Positions 23,290 to 33,694 of a DNA stretch of 64,000 nucleotides are shown one piece after another. Both the position numbers and the translations under genes were made by a program. This DNA is from Leuctra nigra (Eukaryota; Arthropoda; Insecta; Plecoptera; Leuctridae), in contig OW203770.1 of NCBI GenBank assembly GCA_934045905.1, positions 6,882,001 to 6,946,000 on the forward strand. The letters run 5' to 3'. The notes under the pieces were generated by a model that was not told the origin of the DNA, did no database searches, and was given only the letters and a program-made list of their open reading frames with translations. Position 1 is the stretch's first letter; each line of letters begins with the position of its first letter.

Positions 23290-23867
23290 GGAGAGGTATG
23301 CACGAAGAATTATTTTTTTTATTATTTTTTTTTATTTTATATTATTTTCTTTGATATTTTTTCTATATGAATAATACAACTTAAATGCAAAATCATTGTT
23401 ATATACTCTCTAAAAAAATATTTTGAAATTGTCTGCCCAGCTCTCTTCATAAATCTTATCATGTAAAATTATTATTGTGGAATTTCAATGGTGCGTATCT
23501 CAGAACGATACATTTTTAGCTTTGGGACAAGATATTTTCTAAACTATTATAGCTTGAGTATTGAAATTTTTTGTGTTAATACATGATAGCATAAACAGCA
23601 AGATAGACTAGAATGAACTTTCTGGGTGCTATATTTTGTCTTAAATAAACAAAAATAGGGTAAAAAAATTTGACAAAAAATATATGATTACTAATACATT
23701 CATAATTTTTTTTTAAAAGTGTCATGTTTGAATCTAGTCTATTTTAATATTTATATCTGTTGCTATATCATATGAAAATTTCAAATCTCTACCTCAAACC
23801 GTTTCCAAGAAAAATTGTCCCAAAATTGTCTAATTGAACATGGCAAATCCTTCGTGCATACCTCCCC
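23290..23867. mobile_element. TTAA-flanked element
   Basis: TTAA on both sides (23286-23289, 23868-23871) and inverted ends GGAGAGGTATGCACGAAG / CTTCGTGCATACCTCCCC. A TTAA duplication suggests a piggyBac-type non-autonomous element, although the usual CCC start is absent. Non-coding. It ends about 400 bp before the receptor start. Confidence 0.65.
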
Positions 23868-24272
23868 TTAATGCATAGATACCAATGAATTTGAATGCGA
23901 GCCACTCTCATTGATTGCAACTTAAAGAGACCAATCTGAGAACATTTTGTCATCGGAAATATTTCCCGCCTTGTGCTATTTGAAAAGATGTGGCAATTGT
24001 GTGACAATATCGCAATTACCTAATTCAATCATCACTCGATCGTAAATGTCCGTACCTCCAAATATATTCAAGAGTATTACATCGACATGGTCAGTTCCAA
24101 AAGCGCCGTTTTAGAGCTAAGACTGGAGCAAAACCCAAGCGACAATATACATTTTTATTAGATTCATTTTCGGCATTCCTTGGATTGGAATTACATTTTT
24201 TAAATATCTATCGACAGAAGCCTTAAAAGCTTTCCAACTTAACAACTTCAGCTAAACATAAACAACTCAGCA

Positions 24273-25454
24273 ATGAAGCCCTCAACGCAGTCGCCAGTGT
24301 TCGCCCCTCTCTTCTACATCTCCCGCTTAGTCGGTCTGGCGCCGTTCAGCGCCTCCTTCACGCCGTCGACGCCGTTGAGGCTCTACATCGCCCTCCTCAT
24401 CCTGGTCGTCAGTACCATCAGCGTCGGCTGCCTCGTCTTCGTCGTCCGCAACATTCTGTCCTACTCCGTCGCCCTCACCTGGTACATCCAGAGAGTCATC
24501 GTGATCGTCATCACGGAGGTCGTCGTCGTCCACACTCTGATGTCGGCAATCACGCATGGCGCCAGTTTCAAGATTATATTCGACAAGTTTCAATGTGTCG
24601 ATGAACTTATCTACCGGAACTCTGCCCCAGTCTACAAATCCACAAAACGATTTCTTTACATCGAAATAATCCTATTTTTCTTCATATTCATAACACTCGT
24701 AGTTCTGGAGTCATTCTTCATCAGCAATTACACACTGGGAATAACCCTAGCCCGCTACTTGCTATTCTCAGTGCTGTACGTCGCCTTGCTGCAGACCTTC
24801 AATCTTGTTCTGTACATGTATATGAAGCTGAATGACGTCAACGCGTCATTGTCCACTCTCCTCTCCTCTGCCCCGACTCTCTTCGCCAACACCGTGAAGC
24901 ACCGCAGCTACCAGCAATGCACTTCTGATGTCCTGATCAAACTCCGCCAACTCCGCAAGGCCGTGAGCCACATCCAACACATCTCCGTGATCGTCAACGA
25001 CGTCTTCGGCACGCAGCTTCTTCTGTTTGTCTTCTTTCTTGCTTGCGTTGTTACACTTTACACCCACTTCTGCATCTCATTCCTAAGAGAACTCGTCCAA
25101 GAAGCCGTCAAGAAGGAGACTACAATACAACAAGTCATGACAGTATACTATTTCTTCAAAATCATCCGGCCACTTAGTTGGATGCTTTTCCACCTGGCGC
25201 TGTTGTCAGCTGTAGTGAAAGCTTGCGACATGACTGTGGAGGCTATGAATTCGACTGAAGAGATCTTGCAACTCTGTCTTATTGATGATGCTCATGGTGT
25301 GACTGTCACAAGGGCGATGAAGGCGTTTGTTTATCAATTGGAAAATAACAAAATCACCTTCTCGGCAGCGGGCTATTTTAATATTGATAAGCCATTGTTG
25401 TTGGACATTCTTGCAACAGTAATTAATTATTTAGTTATTTTGCTGACACATTAA
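24273..25454 (+). CDS. Insect gustatory receptor, intronless, copy 1
   Basis: A 393-residue protein of the 7tm_7 insect gustatory receptor family, a plasma-membrane chemoreceptor of sensory neurons thought to work as a ligand-gated cation channel. Hydrophobic segments lie at about 37-58, 71-93, 127-150, 158-184, 245-270, 289-317 and 374-392, giving seven helices. Family-like features are the N-terminal FYISRLVGLAPFS and the C-terminal FSAAGYFNIDKPLLLDI block; the final TYxxxxxQF-type motif has drifted to NYLVILLTH. Length is typical. The ATG follows an AT-rich leader, and the first 300 bp are much richer in G+C than the surroundings. It has no introns, whereas many family members keep C-terminal introns. 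An AATAAA lies about 105 bp after the stop. The ligand cannot be told. The other copy (55287-56468) differs at A340V. The minus-strand acidic frames here are shadows. Confidence 0.85.
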   Translation: MKPSTQSPVFAPLFYISRLVGLAPFSASFTPSTPLRLYIALLILVVSTISVGCLVFVVRNILSYSVALTWYIQRVIVIVITEVVVVHTLMSAITHGASFKIIFDKFQCVDELIYRNSAPVYKSTKRFLYIEIILFFFIFITLVVLESFFISNYTLGITLARYLLFSVLYVALLQTFNLVLYMYMKLNDVNASLSTLLSSAPTLFANTVKHRSYQQCTSDVLIKLRQLRKAVSHIQHISVIVNDVFGTQLLLFVFFLACVVTLYTHFCISFLRELVQEAVKKETTIQQVMTVYYFFKIIRPLSWMLFHLALLSAVVKACDMTVEAMNSTEEILQLCLIDDAHGVTVTRAMKAFVYQLENNKITFSAAGYFNIDKPLLLDILATVINYLVILLTH

Positions 25455-25559
25455 ATTCAATGTTCTACTAATTCAAATGATAATACGTGTGTTTATGAGT
25501 GATACTGTAATGTATGTAGTTAATGATTCTAGATCAATTATAATAATTTAGTCCAGACA

Positions 25560-25565
25560 AATAAA
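25560..25565 (+). terminator. Likely poly(A) signal of receptor gene
   Basis: AATAAA about 105 bp downstream of the receptor stop codon. Another AATAAA at about 25951 belongs to a LINE-like tail. Confidence 0.45.
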
Positions 25566-25839
25566 TGTACACATTTTAATGTTGTTTTCATGTAGTTGGC
25601 TTGAAGTAGGATGCTGGGTTTGGAAACATGATAACTTTGTTCTCGAATGACAATCTTCTCATTTCAATGTTATTCACGGCATTCTCGAGTGAGAGTCACG
25701 CAAGAACTAGAAATGTTATTTTATATAATCCCATATTATATATAATGGACTATTTCTATGCGTTTTGGACAATTTACGTCGATTTGATATTTATAGGCAC
25801 ATGAGTAGGTAATTTTTTTAATAGTATAATTTAATTTGT

Positions 25840-25985
25840 ATGTTTGTATTCCATAAGAAAAATTATGTTTTATGTTAAAATGTTGCCCCAGACAAGTTGT
25901 TCTGGCTACGGGGCTTGGTTTGTAGACAATTGTATTTTTATTTTGTGATCAATAAAGAAACTGAAACTGAAAAAAACTGAAGTTT
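25840..25985 (+). repeat. LINE-like 3' end with GAAACT tail
   Basis: TGCCCCAGACAAGTTGTTCTGG, a hairpin-like CAGAC/GTTCTGG region, then TTTTATTTTGTGATCAATAA and AAGAAACTGAAACTGAA. This resembles a non-LTR retroelement 3' end with a short microsatellite tail. No ORF is left. Confidence 0.45.
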
Positions 25986-27014
25986 AAAACAATTAGTTCA
26001 CTCCAACTTAGGAGAAAATGGGAGAAGAAGTACACACATTTCTTACACAAAAGAATACCCAATATTTTTACTGTGTTTTTATTTTAAATATGCTATGAAT
26101 ATTTTTTTAAGGCTTCGCAGATCCTAGTTTAAGAATCGCTGCTCTATGGGTTATCAGAAGTAATATAGGTATACTAAAGATGTCATGAAATTTGCAGAAT
26201 GAAGCAATGAATTAAGCAGTTGGCATTTCAGCATAAAAGTCTATCCGATTATTTTGATAATGTCATATAGCTGCACATTTGATACATGATTCTTTAAGAA
26301 ACCAATCGGACAAACCAACCATCCTTACAAAAGTCTATAAGTTAATGTGCGTACTTTGAGATGTACCACCTATATTCAGGGACAGTAGGGGAGGGTTTCG
26401 TTCGACGAGTTTTTAAATCGTTTTTTGGGATGGGCGGGGGAGACAAAATGATCAGAATTCTATATTTAATTTTTAAATTTCCATACAATAATTGTAAGTC
26501 CAAATCAAGAGAAATCTTCAATAATATAATCGATTGTCTTGCTGAAACATTAGGTGGTCGAACATAGGCGTACCAACAAAACATAGGTTTCCTTGTCGCC
26601 CCTTAATTCGGATACCACTGAAATTATGAACAAACAAAAATAAGTAAACGCTCTTTAAGGATTCCCGGAACATTTCGAAATAGTTCTTCCTTGTTTTTCG
26701 TCGAAATCGAAAGTTGTGTAAATAATTAAGATATTATTTTGTTTGAGTTCCTGATAGAATTCAAATGCACAAGGAAATGAAGCAACAGGATTCCATTGCT
26801 GTACACTGAATAGATTTCACTTCCGGATGCAGTGTATCCTGCCGGATGTATTATGTTGAAATTATATTGAAAGATGGATAAGTCCAGATGATATCAATAA
26901 TCACGCCAAAGATTATATTACTTCAATTTCCTTGTATAATTCAAACGTACCCACAAGGTTGTTACGAAAGTGTATAGTTTACTCAGAATTGCCTGCAGGA
27001 TGTTCACCATCACC
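25986..27014. other. Intergenic, upstream of breakpoint
   Basis: No gene seen. In copy 2 the matching sequence (57000-58026) lies directly upstream of the putative first exon of the DUF1091-type gene, so it may hold that gene's promoter. Confidence 0.4.
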
Positions 27015-29873
27015 ATCCCGATAGCTTATTGGTTAAAGCATAGGGCCGGAAACCCGAAGGATCTGGGTTCGATTCCCAGTCGGGGTGCGCGTTTTTATTT
27101 CGCAGGTTACCTCCAAAACACCATCCCTAAGTGAGAGATTCACTAAATTTTCCATCATTATCAAACAATCCACTCGTAGCTCAGAAGTTTGAGCATAGCC
27201 ATTCGAGAGAGATGTATTCACGTTGTCAAATGAAGTCGAAGTGCTTCAGTCTTCGTGTATAGGTCAGATACTCGGACTCGCAAGAGTTGTATGGCAACCC
27301 AACCTGCTGATTAAGAATGCGTCCCGATAGCTTAATGGTTAAAGCATAGGGCCGGAAACCCGAAGGATCTGGGTTCGATTCCCAGTCGGGGTGCGCGTTT
27401 TTATTTCGCAGGTTACCTCCAAAACACCATCCCTAAGTGAGAGATTCACTAAATTTTCCATCATTATCAAACAATCCACTCGTAGCTCAGAAGTTTGAGC
27501 ATAGCCATTCGAGAGAGATGTATTCACGTTGTCAAATGAAGTCGAAGTGCTTCAGTCTTCGTGTATAGGTCAGATACTCGGACTCGCAAGAGTTGTATGG
27601 CAACCCAACCTGCTGATTAAGAATGCGTCCCGATAGCTTAATGGTTAAAGCATAGGGCCGGAAACCCGAAGGATCTGGGTTCGATTCCCAGTCGGGGTGC
27701 GCGTTTTTATTTCGCAGGTTACCTCCAAAACACCATCCCTAAGTGAGAGATTCACTAAATTTTCCATCATTATCAAACAATCCACTCGTAGCTCAGAAGT
27801 TTGAGCATAGCCATTCGAGAGAGATGTATTCACGTTGTCAAATGAAGTCGAAGTGCTTCAGTCTTCGTGTATAGGTCAGATACTCGGACTCGCAAGAGTT
27901 GTATGGCAACCCAACCTGCTGATTAAGAATGCGTCCCGATAGCTTAATGGTTAAAGCATAGGGCCGGAAACCCGAAGGATCTGGGTTCGATTCCCAGTCG
28001 GGGTGCGCGTTTTTATTTCGCAGGTTACCTCCAAAACACCATCCCTAAGTGAGAGATTCACTAAATTTTCCATCATTATCAAACAATCCACTCGTAGCTC
28101 AGAAGTTTGAGCATAGCCATTCGAGAGAGATGTATTCACGTTGTCAAATGAAGTCGAAGTGCTTCAGTCTTCGTGTATAGGTCAGATACTCGGACTCGCA
28201 AGAGTTGTATGGCAACCCAACCTGCTGATTAAGAATGCGTCCCGATAGCTTAATGGTTAAAGCATAGGGCCGGAAACCCGAAGGATCTGGGTTCGATTCC
28301 CAGTCGGGGTGCGCGTTTTTATTTCGCAGGTTACCTCCAAAACACCATCCCTAAGTGAGAGATTCACTAAATTTTCCATCATTATCAAACAATCCACTCG
28401 TAGCTCAGAAGTTTGAGCATAGCCATTCGAGAGAGATGTATTCACGTTGTCAAATGAAGTCGAAGTGCTTCAGTCTTCGTGTATAGGTCAGATACTCGGA
28501 CTCGCAAGAGTTGTATGGCAACCCAACCTGCTGATTAAGAATGCGTCCCGATAGCTTAATGGTTAAAGCATAGGGCCGGAAACCCGAAGGATCTGGGTTC
28601 GATTCCCAGTCGGGGTGCGCGTTTTTATTTCGCAGGTTACCTCCAAAACACCATCCCTAAGTGAGAGATTCACTAAATTTTCCATCATTATCAAACAATC
28701 CACTCGTAGCTCAGAAGTTTGAGCATAGCCATTCGAGAGAGATGTATTCACGTTGTCAAATGAAGTCGAAGTGCTTCAGTCTTCGTGTATAGGTCAGATA
28801 CTCGGACTCGCAAGAGTTGTATGGCAACCCAACCTGCTGATTAAGAATGCGTCCCGATAGCTTAATGGTTAAAGCATAGGGCCGGAAACCCGAAGGATCT
28901 GGGTTCGATTCCCAGTCGGGGTGCGCGTTTTTATTTCGCAGGTTACCTCCAAAACACCATCCCTAAGTGAGAGATTCACTAAATTTTCCATCATTATCAA
29001 ACAATCCACTCGTAGCTCAGAAGTTTGAGCATAGCCATTCGAGAGAGATGTATTCACGTTGTCAAATGAAGTCGAAGTGCTTCAGTCTTCGTGTATAGGT
29101 CAGATACTCGGACTCGCAAGAGTTGTATGGCAACCCAACCTGCTGATTAAGAATGCGTCCCGATAGCTTAATGGTTAAAGCATAGGGCCGGAAACCCGAA
29201 GGATCTGGGTTCGATTCCCAGTCGGGGTGCGCGTTTTTATTTCGCAGGTTACCTCCAAAACACCATCCCTAAGTGAGAGATTCACTAAATTTTCCATCAT
29301 TATCAAACAATCCACTCGTAGCTCAGAAGTTTGAGCATAGCCATTCGAGAGAGATGTATTCACGTTGTCAAATGAAGTCGAAGTGCTTCAGTCTTCGTGT
29401 ATAGGTCAGATACTCGGACTCGCAAGAGTTGTATGGCAACCCAACCTGCTGATTAAGAATGCGTCCCGATAGCTTAATGGTTAAAGCATAGGGCCGGAAA
29501 CCCGAAGGATCTGGGTTCGATTCCCAGTCGGGGTGCGCGTTTTTATTTCGCAGGTTACCTCCAAAACACCATCCCTAAGTGAGAGATTCACTAAATTTTC
29601 CATCATTATCAAACAATCCACTCGTAGCTCAGAAGTTTGAGCATAGCCATTCGAGAGAGATGTATTCACGTTGTCAAATGAAGTCGAAGTGCTTCAGTCT
29701 TCGTGTATAGGTCAGATACTCGGACTCGCAAGAGTTGTATGGCAACCCAACCTGCTGATTAAGAATGCGTCCCGATAGCTTAATGGTTAAAGCATAGGGC
29801 CGGAAACCCGAAGGATCTGGGTTCGATTCCCAGTCGGGGTGCGCGTTTTTATTTCGCAGGTTACCTCCAAAAA
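27015..29873 (+). repeat. Tandem array of tRNA-like units, 306 bp period
   Basis: Ten tRNA-like heads start at 27015, 27321, 27627, 27933, 28239, 28545, 28851, 29157, 29463 and 29769, exactly 306 bp apart. The intervening units read as identical. Only the first head differs, at its first base and in ATTGG for AATGG, and the last unit is cut about 30 bp after its head. The rest of each unit is non-coding, with a second D-arm-like word (TAGCTCAGAAGTTTGAGCA). The array is absent from copy 2. The minus-strand frame of 62 codons in every unit is antisense SINE text, not a gene. Confidence 0.95.
27321..27393 (+). ncRNA. tRNA-like gene (Ser GGA-like, C33), array unit
   Basis: Representative of the ten heads. 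A 73 nt cloverleaf: acceptor GTCCCGA/TCGGGGT, T8 A9, D stem GCTT/AAGC, anticodon stem TAGGG/CCCGA (one mismatch), loop CCGGAAA, T arm CTGGG/CCCAG, discriminator G. The A box (TAGCTTAATGG) and B box (GGTTCGATTCC) are good, and TTTTT follows the 3' end by four bases, so a Pol III transcript of about 80 nt is possible. The anticodon reads GGA (Ser), but there is no long variable arm and base 33 is C. A working tRNA-Ser is therefore unlikely; a tRNA-derived SINE head fits better. Confidence 0.7.
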
Positions 29874-29977
29874 AGATCATTACTTCAAATGAGAGTTTCC
29901 AGGTTTCAAGTAGGCGGAGCAATTTCCAATACTCCAGCAGCATCAAACACATACCATCAGTTGTATTTTTTGTACAG

Positions 29978-30138
29978 AAAATACTGCACATGCATTTGGG
30001 AAATAAGCTCGATTATCGACAAAGTATTCAACGTGAACGGATCGTGTCCCGATGAGATTCCAGAGCGATACAAGGACTTGTATGCGGACGTACAAATTGC
30101 AGACATCTATGTAGCCTCTCCATTCAATCCGTCAACAG
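29978..30138 (+). CDS. Possible internal exon, unknown protein
   Basis: A TTTTTTGTACAG acceptor at 29977 and a GTAAG donor at 30139 bound an open frame of about 54 codons with coding-like text (NGSCPDEIPERYKDLYADVQ). It ends in phase 1, which does not join in frame to the DUF1091-type exon at 60924. I do not recognise the protein. It is found only on the contig carrying the tRNA-like array. Confidence 0.35.
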
Positions 30139-30195
30139 GTAAGATTTAACTTAATTTATAATTCTATGAAGTAGAATGTTGAATGAAAGCAAATA

Positions 30196-30250
30196 ATCTG
30201 TTCGTACAAAAAGACCAGCGAAGTCTCCTCAACAGAATGAAAATAAATTC
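30196..30250 (+). repeat. Decayed palindrome-arm relic
   Basis: TTCGTACAAAAAGACCAGCG and AAGTCTCCTCAAC match, with changes, the arm of the 22885-23264 palindrome (CCGTGTAAAAATACCAGCC and AAGTCTCTTCAAC). Confidence 0.45.
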
Positions 30251-30361
30251 ATAACAAAATGAGTCAACAATTAGTTGAAAAAAAATGAAACTAAATGTAT
30301 TGATAAAAAATATGTGCTAATTTCAACAATTAGTTAAAAAAACACTGTAGGTTGTTTAATT

Positions 30362-30561
30362 NNNNNNNNNNNNNNNNNNNNNNNNNNNNNNNNNNNNNNN
30401 NNNNNNNNNNNNNNNNNNNNNNNNNNNNNNNNNNNNNNNNNNNNNNNNNNNNNNNNNNNNNNNNNNNNNNNNNNNNNNNNNNNNNNNNNNNNNNNNNNNN
30501 NNNNNNNNNNNNNNNNNNNNNNNNNNNNNNNNNNNNNNNNNNNNNNNNNNNNNNNNNNNNN
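30362..30561. other. Assembly gap, 200 N
   Basis: Exactly 200 N. It separates the small contig carrying copy 1 from the contig carrying copy 2. Confidence 0.98.
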
Positions 30562-31486
30562 TGTAGCCGTGCAGCAACAGAATTAAAATTCGACTTTTGT
30601 CACATCGGTCTTATAATAAGCTGAAAATTTGCACAAATGTTATTTACCACCTAACTCATCCACCATTCAAAAAAAACAAAAAAAATTCACCGGAAGCCAC
30701 CCAAAAAAATTAAAAACAAAAAAATATTTACCACTATGGAACCCGACCATTTCAGACATACAATGCGATATCCACGAAAGTAATGGGAATAAAATTTTGA
30801 AAAAAATACAGGATACCAAAAACATACTGGCGAAGACATTGGTGCAGACGTCATTGGCCAAAATGTTTTTGTTTTGATTGTATGCAATTTTAAAACTATC
30901 ACAGATATACAATTTTTTTGACCGCACTTAGTTTGTATTTTAATCGTTAGAGAAAAATTTCTCGCGATGACCTATTATTTATTTGGGTGGAAAATGAAGA
31001 GCATATATCCATGAAGTTTTGTGATTTTTTTCTGATTTATTGGACGCGATCTAATTAGTGAAATGGTATTTTTAGTTTGGTCCTCGCGGAAGGCTTCTCT
31101 TCTCCCGCTGCGCCTGGCCTGACAAAACACATTTACGCAATAGTGCGCGTTAGGAATTAGGAAGGTTCGAAGCCATAACCACTCGACACATTTTATGATT
31201 TTATAGTCTGTCATAATAAACTTAACAATACAGCCTTTATAATAAACAGTTGAGTCACAATTACTTTACTTTATACATACAAGTTTACTCGAAAGCAAAA
31301 ACGTGATCTTTTCATTGTATGTTTTTGTCACTCACTGTTTGTATGTATACATACATAATATAATGACATCGTTAACAATGTGCATTATTTATGCACTATG
31401 TAGCCAAAAGTAAAATAAGTTATAGAGTGATATTTTACCTGTAATTATAACCTAATTAGTGTCTAAATTAAAATATTAATTTATAA

Positions 31487-31642
31487 GGCCCGGAATAACC
31501 AAAGTTAAATTGTGCTGGATTAACTAACTTTTGGATTAAATTCAATTGTTTCACTCATTTTGAGGTATCTGATTGGCTGTGCCGCCAATTTAATCCAATA
31601 TTTAGTTAATCCGGCTCAGATTAAGTTTGGTTATACCGGCCC
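31487..31642. mobile_element. PIF/Harbinger-like MITE, TAA TSD
   Basis: Inverted ends GGCCCGGAATAACCAAA and TTTGGTTATACCGGCCC, with TAA on both sides. A three-base TWA duplication and GGGCC-type ends fit PIF/Harbinger. 156 bp, mostly palindromic. Confidence 0.6.
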
Positions 31643-31700
31643 TAAATAAATAAGTGCAAATACATACGATTTAAGTGTACATTTTACACGAAGAGGGGGA

Positions 31701-31952
31701 TCAGTCGCTAAGATCGTCTGCGTTGTGAGGGTTGTAGCACTCGCGTGTACACCGACACACGTCAGTGCACTCCAGATTATTTGTGAAACATGGACATGTG
31801 ACAGATTTGCTGCAGTCTGTCTTAGATTTACAGCTGCAGAAGAACTGCTGCAGCATCGCCATTGCAGACGGACCCTCAAAGTACACCGGCATGAGAAATC
31901 CACTTGAGAGTTTCTTCGTGAACAACTTCTGTGTCACAGAAGTTCTGCACAT
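31701..31952 (-). CDS. C-terminal exon with CXC-like cysteine-rich tail
   Basis: The minus-strand frame ends at a TGA at 31701-31703. The last 45 residues have the spacing CxC-x5-C-x5-CxC-x6-C-x3-CxC-x3-C, starting at FFCSCKSKTDC and ending CYNPHNADDLSD. It is preceded by PVYFEGPSAMAMLQQ. From memory, similar CXC/tesmin-like tails close many uncharacterised, transposon-associated arthropod and cnidarian proteins. The rest of the protein is not visible and the start of this exon is uncertain; residues before about MPVYF may be intron. It lies in the interior of the foldback element, so it is cargo or a remnant of the element's own gene. Confidence 0.5.
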   Translation of the reverse strand: MCRTSVTQKLFTKKLSSGFLMPVYFEGPSAMAMLQQFFCSCKSKTDCSKSVTCPCFTNNLECTDVCRCTRECYNPHNADDLSD

Positions 31953-32121
31953 GTGTAGATTCCCTTTATCATCTCAAAAGTGATACTGCGCACGAGCAGA
32001 ACCTCTGTGCCACAGAAGTTGTACAAGAAATTGCACCGTGTAAATGGGGCTTTTGATAATTAATTAGCTAATGTTAATTTCTATGTCACCATGGCAACGT
32101 ACTTCGCACGTCGGGGAATTG

Positions 32122-32172
32122 CACGTGTGAGCTGGTCCACGTGTGACACTGCCACGCAGCTCGGCGCACGTG
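32122..32172. promoter_or_regulatory. Cluster of three CACGTG E-boxes
   Basis: CACGTG at 32122-32127, 32138-32143 and 32167-32172 in a locally GC-rich stretch between AT-rich DNA. This resembles a small promoter or enhancer; no transcript start is shown. Confidence 0.35.
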
Positions 32173-33687
32173 CTGTTTAAGTGACGGCAGGTTGAGGCAG
32201 GTTGGCGGCTATCTTGCATCGTAATGAATTAAGTGAATTGTGATATTTCTTGAACTTGTTGGTCAGATAATAAAGCTTGGCGACGAAAAACCTGCAAGCT
32301 TGGATGAGAGACAGCAGTCCTTTTTTGTGATTTTAACTATGGTGTAATTTTTAGTCAATTTATAATATTACAAAATACACATGAATCGTGGTCGGTGGTT
32401 TGTTCCTCGATTGGTTCTAAGCAATATCTTCTGATTTATCTGATGATGTTGATGGTTTATTCAGATATGTGGCATTGGCCATCTTCTTTCTCTATATTTG
32501 AGAAAAGATTCTATCAGTCACGTATGACTACCCACACATTTGAAAATATAGAATTATTAGATGGTAGATAACAGATTATACGCAAATAAATAGCTATACA
32601 CTATATGCACTATAGCATAATACACTATAGCTATACACTACAAGCAAAACACTTTCACTGCACTTTGAAAACTGTGCGATCGGAAATGCACATCATTCCT
32701 TCAGGAATGTTCTGAACTGAATGCATCCTGTAACACAACATACCGCAGGACAGCAGTGGGATCATGATATTTAGTCGACAACAAAAAATGGATTACACAA
32801 CTGACAATAACAACATCAGCAACATATACCGGTATCGTAATACAAAAATAAATGAGTGTCATTGCCTAGAAAACCTCTTAAACGAATCATGAAAATTATT
32901 TACGACGCGCTATGAGCTCACAGCTCACATTTCATACTGAAATAGTTTCTTATTTTACATCTCTCAAAATAATTGAAAACGAACACGAAGTTTGTTTACA
33001 GTGTGAGATCGATGTTTACGAACATATTTTTACATATTTTATACTGCACCAGACCAGAGTAAAAGTTATCAATTATAATGTCATTTGTACATCTAACGCT
33101 CGGACCTTCCAAACCTAATGCGTAAATATGTATTGTCAGATCAGGCGCAGCGCGGGAGGAAAACAATTCCACGAGAACCAAACTAAAAATACCATTTCAC
33201 TAATTAGATCGCGTCCAAAAAATCTGAAAAAAATCACAAAACTTCATGGATATATGCTCTTCATTTTCCACCCAAATAAATAATAGGTCATCGCGAGAAA
33301 TTTTTCTCTAACGATTAAAATACAAACTAAGTGCGGTCAAAAAAATTGAATGTCTGTGATAGTTTTAAAATTGCATACAATCAAAACAAAAACATTTTGG
33401 CCAATGACATCTGCACCAATGTCTTCGCCAGTATGTTTTTGGTATCCTGTATTTTTTTCATAATTTTATTCCAATTACTTTCGTGGATATCGCATTATAT
33501 ATCTGAAATAGCCGGGTTCCATAGTGGTAAATATTTTTTTGTTTTTAATTTTTTGGGGTGGCTTCCGGTGAAGTTTTTTTGTTTTTTTTTGAATGGTGGA
33601 TGAGTAAGGTGGTAAATAACATTTGTGCAAATTTTCAGCTTATTATAAGACCGATGTGACAAACTTCTTTATTTGACGAGATAGAGG

Positions 33688-33694
33688 TTTGTTG
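33688..33694. repeat. 7 bp direct repeat flanking foldback element
   Basis: TTTGTTG directly before the element start at 33695 and again at 39456-39462 directly after its end. Read as the target-site duplication. An 8 bp reading (GTTTGTTG) is possible if one end base is shared. Confidence 0.7.

Larger units (their letters stand above)
4768..27012 (+). repeat. Large near-identical segment, copy 1
   Basis: Colinear with 33690-58026. The offset is 28922 at the left end. It becomes about 30971 after a 2352-for-295 bp replacement at 17399-17693, and 31014 at the right end. Differences are scattered substitutions and microsatellite changes. The last shared bases are TGTTCACCATCA. The copy fills most of a 25.6 kb contig bounded by two 200-N gaps, so it is either a recent tandem duplication or an unpurged second haplotype. 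Confidence 0.95.
30596..33663. mobile_element. Foldback element, about 530 bp arms
   Basis: Arms 30596-31124 and 33134-33663 are long, slightly diverged inverted repeats starting TTTGTCACATCGGTC. The interior (31125-33133) holds a minus-strand exon with a CXC-like cysteine tail, a Harbinger-like MITE and an E-box cluster. Both arms keep similar frames of about 90 codons (FLVSCIFF, HSGKYFFVFNF), which may simply follow from arm similarity. No target duplication could be defined because the left flank is near the gap. Confidence 0.75.

Noticed and set aside
24327..25067. Acidic minus-strand frames opposite the receptor
   Set aside because: Shadows of GC-rich GTC/GTCGTC codons in the receptor. 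No independent support.
27321..27393. Functional tRNA-Ser(GGA)
   Set aside because: No long variable arm, C instead of U at position 33 and a stem mismatch. A SINE head is more likely.
27033..29669. Nine identical minus-strand frames of 62 codons
   Set aside because: They are antisense readings of the tRNA-derived unit (text such as GNRTQILRVSG is typical antisense SINE translation).
27015..29873. Regular repeats that could be mistaken for a CRISPR array
   Set aside because: Whole 306 bp units are identical, with no variable spacers, and each holds a tRNA-like head in an insect context.
30667..30927. Membrane-protein-like frames in the arms of the 30596-33663 foldback
   Set aside because: Present on opposite strands only because the arms are inverted copies. 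AT-rich text gives Phe/Ile-rich frames, and there is no known family.
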